Made by a program: the position numbers and the translations under genes
Notes under the pieces: model-generated
Database searches by the model: none
The model's input: only the letters and a program-made list of their open reading frames with translations
Told to the model about the DNA's origin: nothing
Assembly: GCA_963855995.1 (NCBI GenBank)
Contig: OY979723.1
Span: 8,251,013 to 8,315,012 of the forward strand
Length of the DNA stretch: 64,000 nucleotides
Direction: 5' to 3'
From: Muricea muricata
Lineage: Eukaryota; Cnidaria; Anthozoa; Malacalcyonacea; Plexauridae
In this document: one piece after another, positions 12,411-21,370 of the stretch
Layout: each line of letters starts with the position of its first letter
How positions within the stretch are numbered: position 1 is the first letter of the stretch

Positions 12411-13532
12411 TTGACTGAAAGTCTGATAAGAAACTTTCATGAATTTGTATCAACAGGACCACTGTATATTTGTACATGCTGTGATCATTTGTGGTATAAA
12501 TATAGTGTTTCACCTGCTAATCAGTTAACATTGAAAAATCCCTATATGGTGAAGTATCTGCAAGACATAGTAAGTGTTGATAATGTTAAATGGGTTTGTC
12601 AAACGTGTAGCAGACACTTAAAAAAAGGAAAAGTCCCTCCTTGTGCAATTGTTAATGGAATGCGATTTCCAACCAGACCTAATTTTTTTGACCTTAATGA
12701 ATTAGAATGTAGACTTATTGCTCCTCGATTGGCATTTCAAAAGATATACCAAGCCCCTAGTGGTGGGCAGTTAAAAATCAATGGTAATGTTGTTAATGTT
12801 CCAGCAGATGTTAATAGTACCGTTAATATGTGACCTCGTTTGGCAGATGATACAGGTACAATTAAGGTTCAGTTGAAAAGAAGATTGCGATACAAAAGCT
12901 CTGCACTTTCATTAAACATAAGACCAAATAAAGTGATGCAAGCAGCTGCTTGGTTAGTGAATACAAGCCCTTTGTATCAAGATCAGGGAATTACTATTGA
13001 TGAAAATTGGTTGAGGGAGGTACAAGAATCCCTTGGTGAGACTGATAATACCTCTGTAATCTCAAATGACACAGACAGTCAAACTGTAGAAAACTCTGTA
13101 GAGGATGAATGGAGCGAAGATGAAACAGAGCTACCAGCTGGTGTTACTGATACCATGTTGACTCCACCTGATTATGTGGATAATAGTGAAAGACAACAAA
13201 TTTACAATGTTGCACCTGGAGAAGGTAATACACCATTAAGTGTGTTTAGAGATCAGTACTGTGAGGAAATGGCTTACCCAGGAATATTTCTAGGGCAAAA
13301 GTGACCAGATGATAAGCAAAGGTTGAAAAGTGTTTATTACAGTGAAATTTGTAAGTCTGAACTACGAAGATCAGATGGACGAGCTGCTATGTGTGTGGAA
13401 AACATATTCTTTAAAGCTAAAAAGTTGCAGATAAAATTTTTGATTGGACAGTCGCAGATTGCTCTACGAAAGAACAAAATAGGGAATAGAACATTGACTG
13501 CTGGCGAGTTAAAAACACCTGAAGGTTTATAA
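12411..13532 (+). pseudogene. Helentron C2C2 zinc region and pre-Rep domain (copy 2)
   Basis: The domain content matches 5455-6576, including the shared TGA (12831-12833). It carries an extra private TGA at 13302-13304, where copy 1 has AGA (Arg), so copy 2 acquired a nonsense change after the duplication. The frame continues after it as KSVYYSEICKSELRRSDGRA and ends at 13530-13532. Confidence 0.7.
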
Positions 13533-14863
13533 AGTTTGATAAACCATGATGATGGTTTTAGATTCTTCAGGACTTTGAGAGGGTCACCTCCATATTTTGA
13601 AAGAGCAAAAAAGACTTGTTCGCTATGATTCGACAATTGGGACCTGCATCGCTATTATGTAGCTTTTCATCAGCAGAAACCAAGTGGAATCATCTATTGA
13701 GAATTCTTGGTAACTTAATACATCACAAGAATTATAGTGAAGAAGAATTGAATAATCTTACCTGGGATGACAGATGTCGTCTTATTCAAAGTGACCCAGT
13801 AACTTGTGCTAGACATATTGATTTCCAATTCAATACTTTCTTAAAAGATGTTTTAATGAGCGAACTTGCTCCTCTAGCAAAAGTAAAGGACTGGTTCTAT
13901 AGAATCGAGTACCAACAACGAGGCTCACCTCACATTCATATGTTGATCTGGCTTGAAGGTGCACCAGTTTTCGGTGTTGATAAAGATGAAGATGTAGTTG
14001 CGTATATTGACAGCATTATTACAAGTCGGAAGCCTGATAACGACACGGAATTGCTTGACCTAGTGTGTAGACAGACGCATAGACACTCTCATACATGTAG
14101 AAAAAAAAGGGGGAAAATTTGTAGATTTAACTATCCTCAACCTCCAATGAGGACTACAAAAATTCTCTACCCACTTGAAGATAACACATCTCCCATCCTT
14201 GTCAAAAGAAGCAAGGAATTGTGGAAGAAAATTAAGAATACCCTCAATGATCTTAAAGAAGGTAAAGATATTTCATTTGACGAACTTTTGAAAGAATTTG
14301 ATGTTTCAGAGCGTCAATATATTCTCGCAATACAATCGTCGTTGAACTGTCCAACGATATTTTTGAAACGAAATCCTAACGAACTACGGATCAATAATTA
14401 TAATCCAACATGTCTTTTAGCGGTGAGAGCTAATATGGACATTCAATATGTCCTAGATGTGTACGCCTGTGCAATGTATATTGTTTCATATATTTCTAAA
14501 GCTCAGAAGGGAATGAGTGAATTACTACGTAAAGCTGTTGCTGAGGCCAAAGAAGGAAACACAAAAGTTCGTGACATGGGAAACAAATTTTTGAACTCTG
14601 TTGAAATCAGTGCGCAAGAAGCAGTGTACGCAGTTTTACAACTTCCAATGAGAAAAGCGTCACGAAGTGTAATTTTCATTAATACATCTCCTCCTGCTGA
14701 AAGAGTAGAATTATTAAAACCTTTAATCGAAATTGAAAATATGGAAGACGATAGTGAAGAAATCCAATCAGGTGGACTTTTGAAACGGTATGTTGAACGT
14801 CATAAGTGTATGCAAAATGTAACGTTAGCTGACGGGGCGGCGTGGTACGACGGTTGTGGTTAA
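13533..14863 (+). CDS. Helitron Rep (HUH nuclease) domain
   Basis: The open frame 13616-14863 (415 codons, preceded by the out-of-frame LRTLRGSPP part) encodes the Helitron_like_N and Rep region. The HUH metal-binding motif is GSPHIHML (H106, H108 counted from 13616). The two-tyrosine motif is AMYIVSYISK (Y288 and Y292, spaced Y-x3-Y), as expected for the rolling-circle nuclease that nicks DNA and covalently holds its 5' end. A Cys/His cluster HTCRKKRGKICRFNYP lies between them. It ends at a TAA in GCG*, followed by KSYRKTNEKT in the same frame, so the stop may be a lesion. It is by far the longest intact piece of the element. Confidence 0.88.
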
Positions 14864-15448
14864 AAGAGTTATAGAAAAACAAACGAAAAGACAGATTTCG
14901 ATGATCTTCCGATCGAGAACGAGGATGAACTTAATGATGATGAAATTTAAAGCGTAACCCCTGATGTGATGCCTACCATCAGCAAGTCAATTAAGAAGCG
15001 ATCTCAAGCCAGGATAATCAGAAGCGTCTGGTTTAATAAAGAAGCTCAACCTGAGAAACATTTTCGGGAACTATTAATGCTCTTCACTCCCTGGCGAAAT
15101 GAAGGAACTGACTTATTGAAAAACTACTCATCTTACGAAGAACACTACATGAATAGACGTGAGGAAATTAGCGAACAAATGCAACAGTATGCAATATGCA
15201 GCGAAAACTTGAATGAAGTCGGTAATCACCTACAAGAATGTGATGATGATGCATATGATACTATAGCGCGTGCCACACAAGAAGTTGAGCGGCAAGATGA
15301 AGACGAGGGATGTACTAATACACATCCAGATTTAAATGAAACATTTGATCATCTTTCAGACAACTTGGGTATACCTTCAACACAGCAGAATAATGAACCT
15401 CTTATTTTGAATGAAATGCCAGATGATGAATATCGAGGTTTAGTATAG
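14864..15448 (+). CDS. Rep-helicase linker of the Helentron
   Basis: The frame from about 14966 encodes RSVWFNKEAQPEKHFRELLM and LLMLFTPWRNEGTDL, which match the conserved stretch between Rep and helicase in Helitron proteins. An acidic low-complexity segment (ECDDDAYD, DEDEGC) follows. It ends in EYRGLV and a TAG at 15446-15448. The next codons continue MLNKKQREFF in the same frame, so the TAG is probably a point mutation within one polyprotein. Confidence 0.75.
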
Positions 15449-16955
15449 ATGCTCAACAAAAAGCAAAGAGAGTTTTTCTATCACGCTTTACATTTGATAA
15501 AAACTTCTGAGAAACCATTTTACGCATTTCTCAGCGGAGGTGGTGGTGTAGGAAAATCACACCTTATTAAGTCAATCTACCAAGCTGCTTTGAAGTACTA
15601 TAATTCACGAGCAGGAGAAGACTTCCGTCGTGTCCAAATACTGTTACTTGCTCCAACTGGAAAGGCTGCGTATTTAATAAAAGGCAATACGATTCACAGT
15701 GCTTTTGGCATTCCAGCAAGTCAGTCTCTAAAGAATTACAAACCACTAGATTCTGGGAGATTAAACACAATGAGATGTGAACTTGGAGCATTGAAGTTGA
15801 TATTACTTGATGAAGTATCTATGGCTGGTAACAATATGTTTACTGTTCAATTGAATAATCGTTTAAAAGATTTGAAAGGTAGCAAAGACGACTTTGGCGG
15901 TGTAAGTATAGTCACGCTTGGTGATTTGTTTCAATTGAAGCCTGTAATGGATGGCTACGTGTTTACCGATGTTCAGTGTTGGAATTCCTATAATATTCTT
16001 GTTCCAAATTTATGGAGAAAGTATTTTAAAATGTTTGAGCTAGATGAAATCATGCGTCAAAGAGAAAGCAAAATAGCAAAATGTTTGCTGAGATCCTTAA
16101 TCGACTTCGTGAAGGTAAGCATACACCTAGTGATCTTCTAAAACTGAAGAAAAGATGTGTTGAAGAGAGCGATTGTCTTAAAGAAGCACCGCGGTTATTT
16201 ATTCTAAATGCGTTAGTCGATGAGTATAACGATAAAGTTTACCAGTCATTCGATAGTGGTAATAAGTACACAATAAAAGCCCAAGATAGCGTCATTGGTT
16301 CATGCTCGACTGAACTTAAAGAGAAGATAATGAGACAAATACCGTATGTTCCTTTGAAGAATTCTAAACAGTTGGCTCATAAATTAAATATAGCCATTGA
16401 ACAACGGACAGAGATTGCGATAAACATACGGGCCGATGATGGTATGACCAACGGAGCAAGTAATGCTATTAAACACATTTACTTGACTAACGATAGCACA
16501 CCTTCTGGACTCGTCTGGGTTCTGTTTGACTACGATGATGTTGGAAAGAAGACCTGACAAGAAAATAGAAACCTATACACAGGAGGCATACCAAATACTT
16601 GGACTCCTATCAAACCCGTTACAACGCAGTTTGCTGTAGCTAAAACTAAGCCAGCTCAAGTTTTAAGGAAACAATTTCCTGTAAGACCAGCTTCGGCTAA
16701 AACTGTCCATAGATCACAAGGTGACACCCAATCACAAATTGTTGTTAATTTGAACACAAGAAGGGCCATTTATACATTACGTCGCTCTAAGCCGAGTAAC
16801 AGCAATTGAAGGGTTGTACATTACTGATCTTTGTGAAAGTAAAATTTTTGTTGATCCGAAAGTTGTAAAAGAGATTCAGTTGCTGAGAAATGAGTATAAA
16901 TTAGATCTTTCTTTTACTCCTTATACATGTTGGAAAACACTGATTTGAAAATTTG
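15449..16955 (+). pseudogene. PIF1-type helicase domain of the Helentron
   Basis: Superfamily 1B motifs occur in order. Walker A is SGGGGVGKS (G30-S37 counted from 15449). Motif Ia is LLLAPTGKAA. Walker B is LILLDEVSMAG (D121, E122). Motif III is LGDLFQLKPV. A frame change near 16080 moves to 16081-16557 (EILNRLREGKHT), which stops at 16555-16557. After further decay, KTVHRSQGDT and, in another frame, HYVALSRVTAIEGLYI (about 16774-16830) give the C-terminal helicase motif. The role in the family is 5'-3' unwinding during rolling-circle transposition. At least two frameshifts and one stop are visible. Confidence 0.85.
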
Positions 16956-17591
16956 TTATTTGAATGCAAGGTCCTTGCATAAGCATATTGACGATATTCG
17001 ACAAGATATCAATTATTTATAAACTGACATTTTAATTTTCACTGAAACGAGGTTTAGTCCACATGGTCCTGATGAAATGTACGCAATTGAAGGCTACGAG
17101 TTATTTATAGAAATGATGAAACTTCAAATGTTAATCGTCCATATCATGGAACAGCTATTTATTCCAGGCTTCGCATGTTGCATGGATACCCTTGTGCGAG
17201 AAACTGTCATGGGATCGAGGTGACTATCGCAAGAACAGTCGAACACCCAGACTTAATTATAATTGGAATATACAGATCTCCCAGGGTTGTATTATCCTCT
17301 CTATTATCTGCCATTCGTACTACATTGGAGGAAAATCCCTCTTCCCAGGTAATTTTTATGGGAGATTTCAATGTTAATTGGCTTGATGACGTAGAACGAA
17401 GATCATTGTACAACGTTACGATTAATGACAATGGTCTCGAGCAACATATATCTAGCTGTACAACTGATAATGGAACTTTGATTGATCATCTATATATGAA
17501 TTTAATTGAAGAGGATGTCCAGGCAGGTACTCTTGAAACTTACTTTAGTGATCACAAAGCAATTTGGGCTTCCGTTAAGGTAAGGAAGTAA
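16930..17591 (+). pseudogene. EEP (apurinic-like) endonuclease domain of the Helentron
   Basis: The helicase frame runs directly into LKICYLNARSLHKHIDDI, typical of the first motif of retroelement endonucleases, then FTETRFSP after an in-frame TAA at 17020-17022. A frame change near 17110-17170 leads to 17175-17591, with MGDFNVNW (D64, N66), TLIDHLYMN and YFSDHKAIW (D126, H127). These are the catalytic Asp/Asn and Asp-His pairs of the endonuclease/exonuclease/phosphatase family. A C-terminal EEP domain fused to Rep/helicase is what separates Helentrons from canonical Helitrons. It is broken by at least one stop and one frameshift. Confidence 0.85.
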
Positions 17592-17682
17592 TGATAGCAA
17601 ACATATGAATAACATGTTAAAAAGAGAGCCATAATTTATTGAAATGGTATAGAGGTAGCCATAGTATGGACATGTTTAGATA

Positions 17683-17706
17683 ATCAGGCCAATATTTATT
17701 GGCCTG
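17683..17706 (+). other. Candidate 3'-terminal hairpin of the Helentron
   Basis: CAGGCCAATA, a TT loop and TATTGGCCTG form a perfect 10-bp stem at 17685-17706. It is flanked by TAATCA at 17682-17687 and TGATTA at 17711-17716, which could extend it with an internal loop. It lies ~90 bp after the endonuclease stop. Helitron-class elements carry a short palindrome near the 3' end as a replication terminator, so location and form fit. The exact element end is not proven. Confidence 0.55.
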
Positions 17707-17842
17707 CCTCTGATTAATGTAAAAGGTAAGCATCTTTGAATATACAATGATATTTTTCTTTTTGCTTTCAGTTTTATTCACTTTTTTCAGGTTCCGGCGG
17801 CGTATTTCAAAATTAATCACGTCCAAGTTAGCCTGAAACATC

Positions 17843-18541
17843 AAAGATTTCGAGGTAAATATAGTAGTGGCTTTAATGCTAATACGATATTCGTATTCAA
17901 TACCCACGTATGTAATGCTAGTCGTGCGTTAATTTGTGTTTAGTAACCAGTTGTTGCTTTTATAGGTCAGCTACAGTCACAAAACTTATCTATCTAAGTC
18001 CAATTATACTTGTTGCTTGAAAACAATTGGATCAATGCAATAGTAAATCGATGAAACGAATGTATCAATGGAGTTATCGATATATCCGGCCTTGTACTGA
18101 TATTTACGTTAAAGATTTTGAGGTAAATATCATAGTACATTTGATGCTAATACAATATTCGTACTCAATACACAGGTAGATCTAATCCTAATTGTGCCTT
18201 CATTTGTGTGTAATAACCTGTTCTTGCTTTTATAGGTCAACTACAGTCACAACTCACAAAACGTAAGTCTCTACGTACAATAATTATTATACTTGTTGCT
18301 TGAAAACAATTGGATCAGTATCATACCAATTTGATGAAATGATCATAACAATGGAATAATCGATATATCCGGCCCTCCACTGATATTTACATCAAAGATT
18401 TTGAGGTAAATATAATAATGCCTTTAATGCTAATAAATTGTGTTCGTATTCAATAAGCACATACCTAATCATAGTCGTGCATTCATTTGTATTTAAAAAC
18501 TTGTTGTTGCTTTCAATAGGCGAGCTACAGTCACCAAACGT
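17843..18541. repeat. ~275-bp tandem repeat, about 2.5 copies
   Basis: AAAGATTT(C/T)GAGGTAAATAT recurs at 17843, 18111 and 18394 (periods 268 and 283). It is followed each time by TTTAATGCTAATA, a GTTGCTTTTATAGG-like segment and CTACAGTCAC. The first two units also share GAAAACAATTGGATCA and CGATATATCCGGCC. No coding sequence is apparent. It may be part of the Helentron 3' flank. Confidence 0.85.
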
Positions 18542-19634
18542 ATCTCTCTATGTACAATTATGCTTCTTTACATTGCGAATGATGGGATTCAATAATAACT
18601 GATTCTGAGACGGACAAATGTGATAATTGTCAAAAAACTTTGCAAACAACCTTCCATCACTTTGGGATTAATGATCTTGTACCATTGTATCTAACCAATT
18701 GATGAAAATACAGATATTGTCAATCAAGCAAATTCATTCATACCAGATTTATCGTATCGTTTGGAAAGCTATCTACATCATGCTTACTGATACTTGTCAA
18801 AGACGAAGCAACTTCGTGCTAAACAATTCAAGAATGAGCCACCCAAACAAGCCGTGCGTTCATACTGGATGTATGTTTCGTAAAGCCAAGTTATTCCATA
18901 TACGAAAGGATGACAAAATTAGGAAGGCTTTTATTGAACAACATACGTGACAAATAGTTTACTTATATCAAACTATAGTAGCTGATTAATTTCTCCTTCT
19001 ATCCTTCAAATCCGTTCATGTGTGCCGCCATCCTGGAACCTTGCTCCTTTCTTGTGTGTTAAATTGTTAGTATTGTATTGTCCAACATGTCATTTATGTC
19101 TTTGTGTTTACTTCTTCCATTTTGTTTCATTTCTCTATATTTTCTCTCTTGTAAAAAATGATGTATATGTGTAAATCACACTCGTAAAATTGATATTAGC
19201 TACGATGTTGTAGATATACGTTCTCTACATAGTGTACTTCATATGATCTAATTGGTGTATTTAAATATACTCGTGTAACTGTTCGTTTACTGTGTCCAAC
19301 GTATATATTTACTGGCGCACCTTTTGTCAGGAGAGTGCATTAATGCATTGTGGCCTAGCTTAACTACAAAAACTTTAATTCCTTATACCTTATGTGCATG
19401 GACGTTTTTTGTACCGAATCTAGACTAGCATGCACCTATTTCAAAAAGAAGTCCTTTTGCATACATCAAACATAGCATTGCAGTTAGTCTGGGTTTGAGC
19501 ATAACCTGCAAAATAGCGATCATGCAGCGTGTTTAATTAACATGGTCACGATGCTTAGCAATGTATAATTATAATTTGGAGTGCCTTGGTTTACTTCGTT
19601 GAGGCTACCCACACGTACGCTAGGCGTACCTATT
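18542..19634. other. Gene-poor stretch
   Basis: I see no supported gene. A short Cys/His-containing reading (KCDNCQKTL ... FHHFG, about 18613-18672) could be a fossil exon, but stops surround it. The 83-codon ORF at 18699-18950 shows no recognisable motif. The rest is AT-rich with pyrimidine tracts. Confidence 0.45.
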
Positions 19635-19763
19635 TTTTTATAATATAGCAATGTCAAAAGCCCGAAGGATATGAAAAATTTCCGTGTTTACAAGTGGCGG
19701 GAAATGTAAACACGGCTCTTAACCAATCAGCGTTCAGGATTCACAAATGCTATATTATAAAAG
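19635..19763. mobile_element. Small MITE (~130 bp)
   Basis: Terminal inverted repeats TTTTATAATATAGCA and TGCTATATTATAAAA enclose ~100 bp, which itself contains an inner inverted repeat (CCGTGTTTAC / GTAAACACGG). It has no coding capacity. Confidence 0.7.
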
Positions 19764-19924
19764 TTTTTAATATATGCCAAAGAAATATTATGAGCTATTT
19801 TCTCGAGTTTTTTAAGGACTAAATTTCCGTATTTCAGAAGCGATAACTCGGATGATAATTAATATTTAAAAGCTAAACTTACTAGTAATGTAGTCACGGC
19901 CCTTCTCATGGAGTTCTCAATGAA

Positions 19925-20160
19925 CAGCTGTAACATTTAAAAATATAATCGTCGATTTTAAAGGCGCTTTCTTTGTTATGAAATTATTTTAGGCCACTCT
20001 CTAGACATCGCCTTGGGAAGTAAACGAAAGTCGTCCCATGTCTCTATCGTTGATATTTCTCTGGAAATCATGCATACAAAATGTATTAAATTTGAACAAA
20101 GGGCATACTGTATTCTTGTTACCATAGCAACAATATCATATTTTTTAAGTTAGGCATGGA
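19925..20160. repeat. Diverged copy of the start of the 6956-bp unit
   Basis: TAACATTTAAAAATATAATC matches TAACATTCAAAAATGTAATC at 6953. Further matches follow in order: ATTTCTCTGGAAATCATGCA (against ATTTCTCTCGAAATCATGCA), a TCTTGT(T/G)ACCAT segment, CAACAATA and TTTTTAAGT. The tandem unit's left edge is therefore a dispersed repeat. Confidence 0.65.
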
Positions 20161-21370
20161 ATCGATCTAGGATAGATCTTTACGGGACACCACAATGTAA
20201 TTTTACATGTTATACATTGTTGACAACAGTGATTTTTCTGCGCCCAGAGAGATGAATTCGAAATAGTTCGACTGTTTGGTTGCAATCTCCATACACATAG
20301 CATTGCTGCTAGAGTGAACAAAACGAGACAGGTCTTAAATAATGAGGTAGAAAATTGTTGTTTGTTAGAAAATTATAAGTTTGATCGAGCACAGCTTTCT
20401 CAAAAAGCTTTCGAACATAGCTTTTTCCTTCCCCTAGAAGAACTTGGGTGAAGTCTCAAGTAAATTGCAGAAACTGTGGTACCAGGCGCCTTGGACTTTT
20501 GCTGGCACAGCAGCAATATTAGAAATGTTTTTAAATATGTCGGGTCATGTAGTATCTGTGTACAAAATTTTGTAGAGTTTCAGTTAATAATAACTGATCT
20601 ATGCTCGGTTTTGTATTTATTAAACATACTTGTCCCACTAGTGACGTCGCAATTTGTGCTGAATCCGAGGAATTTTGATTTTGATATTTTTTGTGAATAA
20701 CTTCAAAACTAAAAGAGATTGTTTTTCACATGAAGCAATAGAAAATTATTTCCAATACCCTTTAACGTACGGATAAAGTTTTAGAAGGAAACGCGTTTCC
20801 AAATACACACAATATCGAAAATAATCATTCGCTTTTTTGTGAAGTCAGCCAGAGGATTTTTTATATCTCCGATGCGTGAACGTTGTTGCCATACACTATC
20901 TCGCTGTTGACTTTTTTTGGGTAAAACAGTTCAACAATTAATGAAAGCTAGGCCAGTTAAGGCAAGTATGGCAAGTGCACGAAACTGGCAAAGAATTAAA
21001 TTTAACAAACTAATTAACAAACTTACCAAATAACATTTTATTTCAATAAACTATTTTACGTGTAAGGCAACACGTAAAGACGTATAAGGTAAGGTAAAAC
21101 TGACAGCATCTCTTAAAAATGACATTTTTGATGCAATTACAAACGTTGATGCCTATTAGCATTGCTGATAATGTTTATTAGTGTTATTTATAATTATTAG
21201 GAAATATAGAAAAATTATTTGTAGTAATTAATTTAAAAATTGTAGTTACACGACTACATCAGCACTTCTGCTGTGATTAAAAAAATCGTGTTGAAATAAT
21301 TGCTTTTGTATTGCGGTGTTGCATTATATTGTATTGATTCACAATGGTCAAATCTTGGTCATCATTGCTT
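20161..21370. other. Gene-free AT-rich stretch
   Basis: No supported gene or clear inverted-repeat element. The ORF at 20476-20700 has no motif. It ends at the stop codon of the minus-strand coiled-coil pseudogene. Confidence 0.5.

Larger units (their letters stand above)
6943..13898. repeat. Tandem duplication, copy 2 of the 6956-bp unit
   Basis: This copy is nearly identical to 1-6942 and continues without a break into the rest of the Helentron (13899 onward), so it is the copy in native context. Its first 14 bases (6943-6956) lie before the point matching window base 1. A diverged relative of its first ~220 bases occurs at 19925-20160, so the unit probably begins in or at an older dispersed repeat. 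Confidence 0.93.
10852..17706 (+). mobile_element. Helentron (endonuclease-bearing Helitron), near full length but decayed
   Basis: The order is 2A leader, cysteine protease, coiled coil, C2C2 zinc and pre-Rep domain, Rep with HUH and two Tyr, PIF1 helicase, and EEP endonuclease, all on the plus strand with a 3' hairpin ~90 bp past the last stop. The left terminus is not defined: the tandem-duplication unit starts at 6943 and a foldback occupies 8063-10228. About five frame lesions precede Rep and about five follow it, so this copy looks inactive. Confidence 0.85.
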
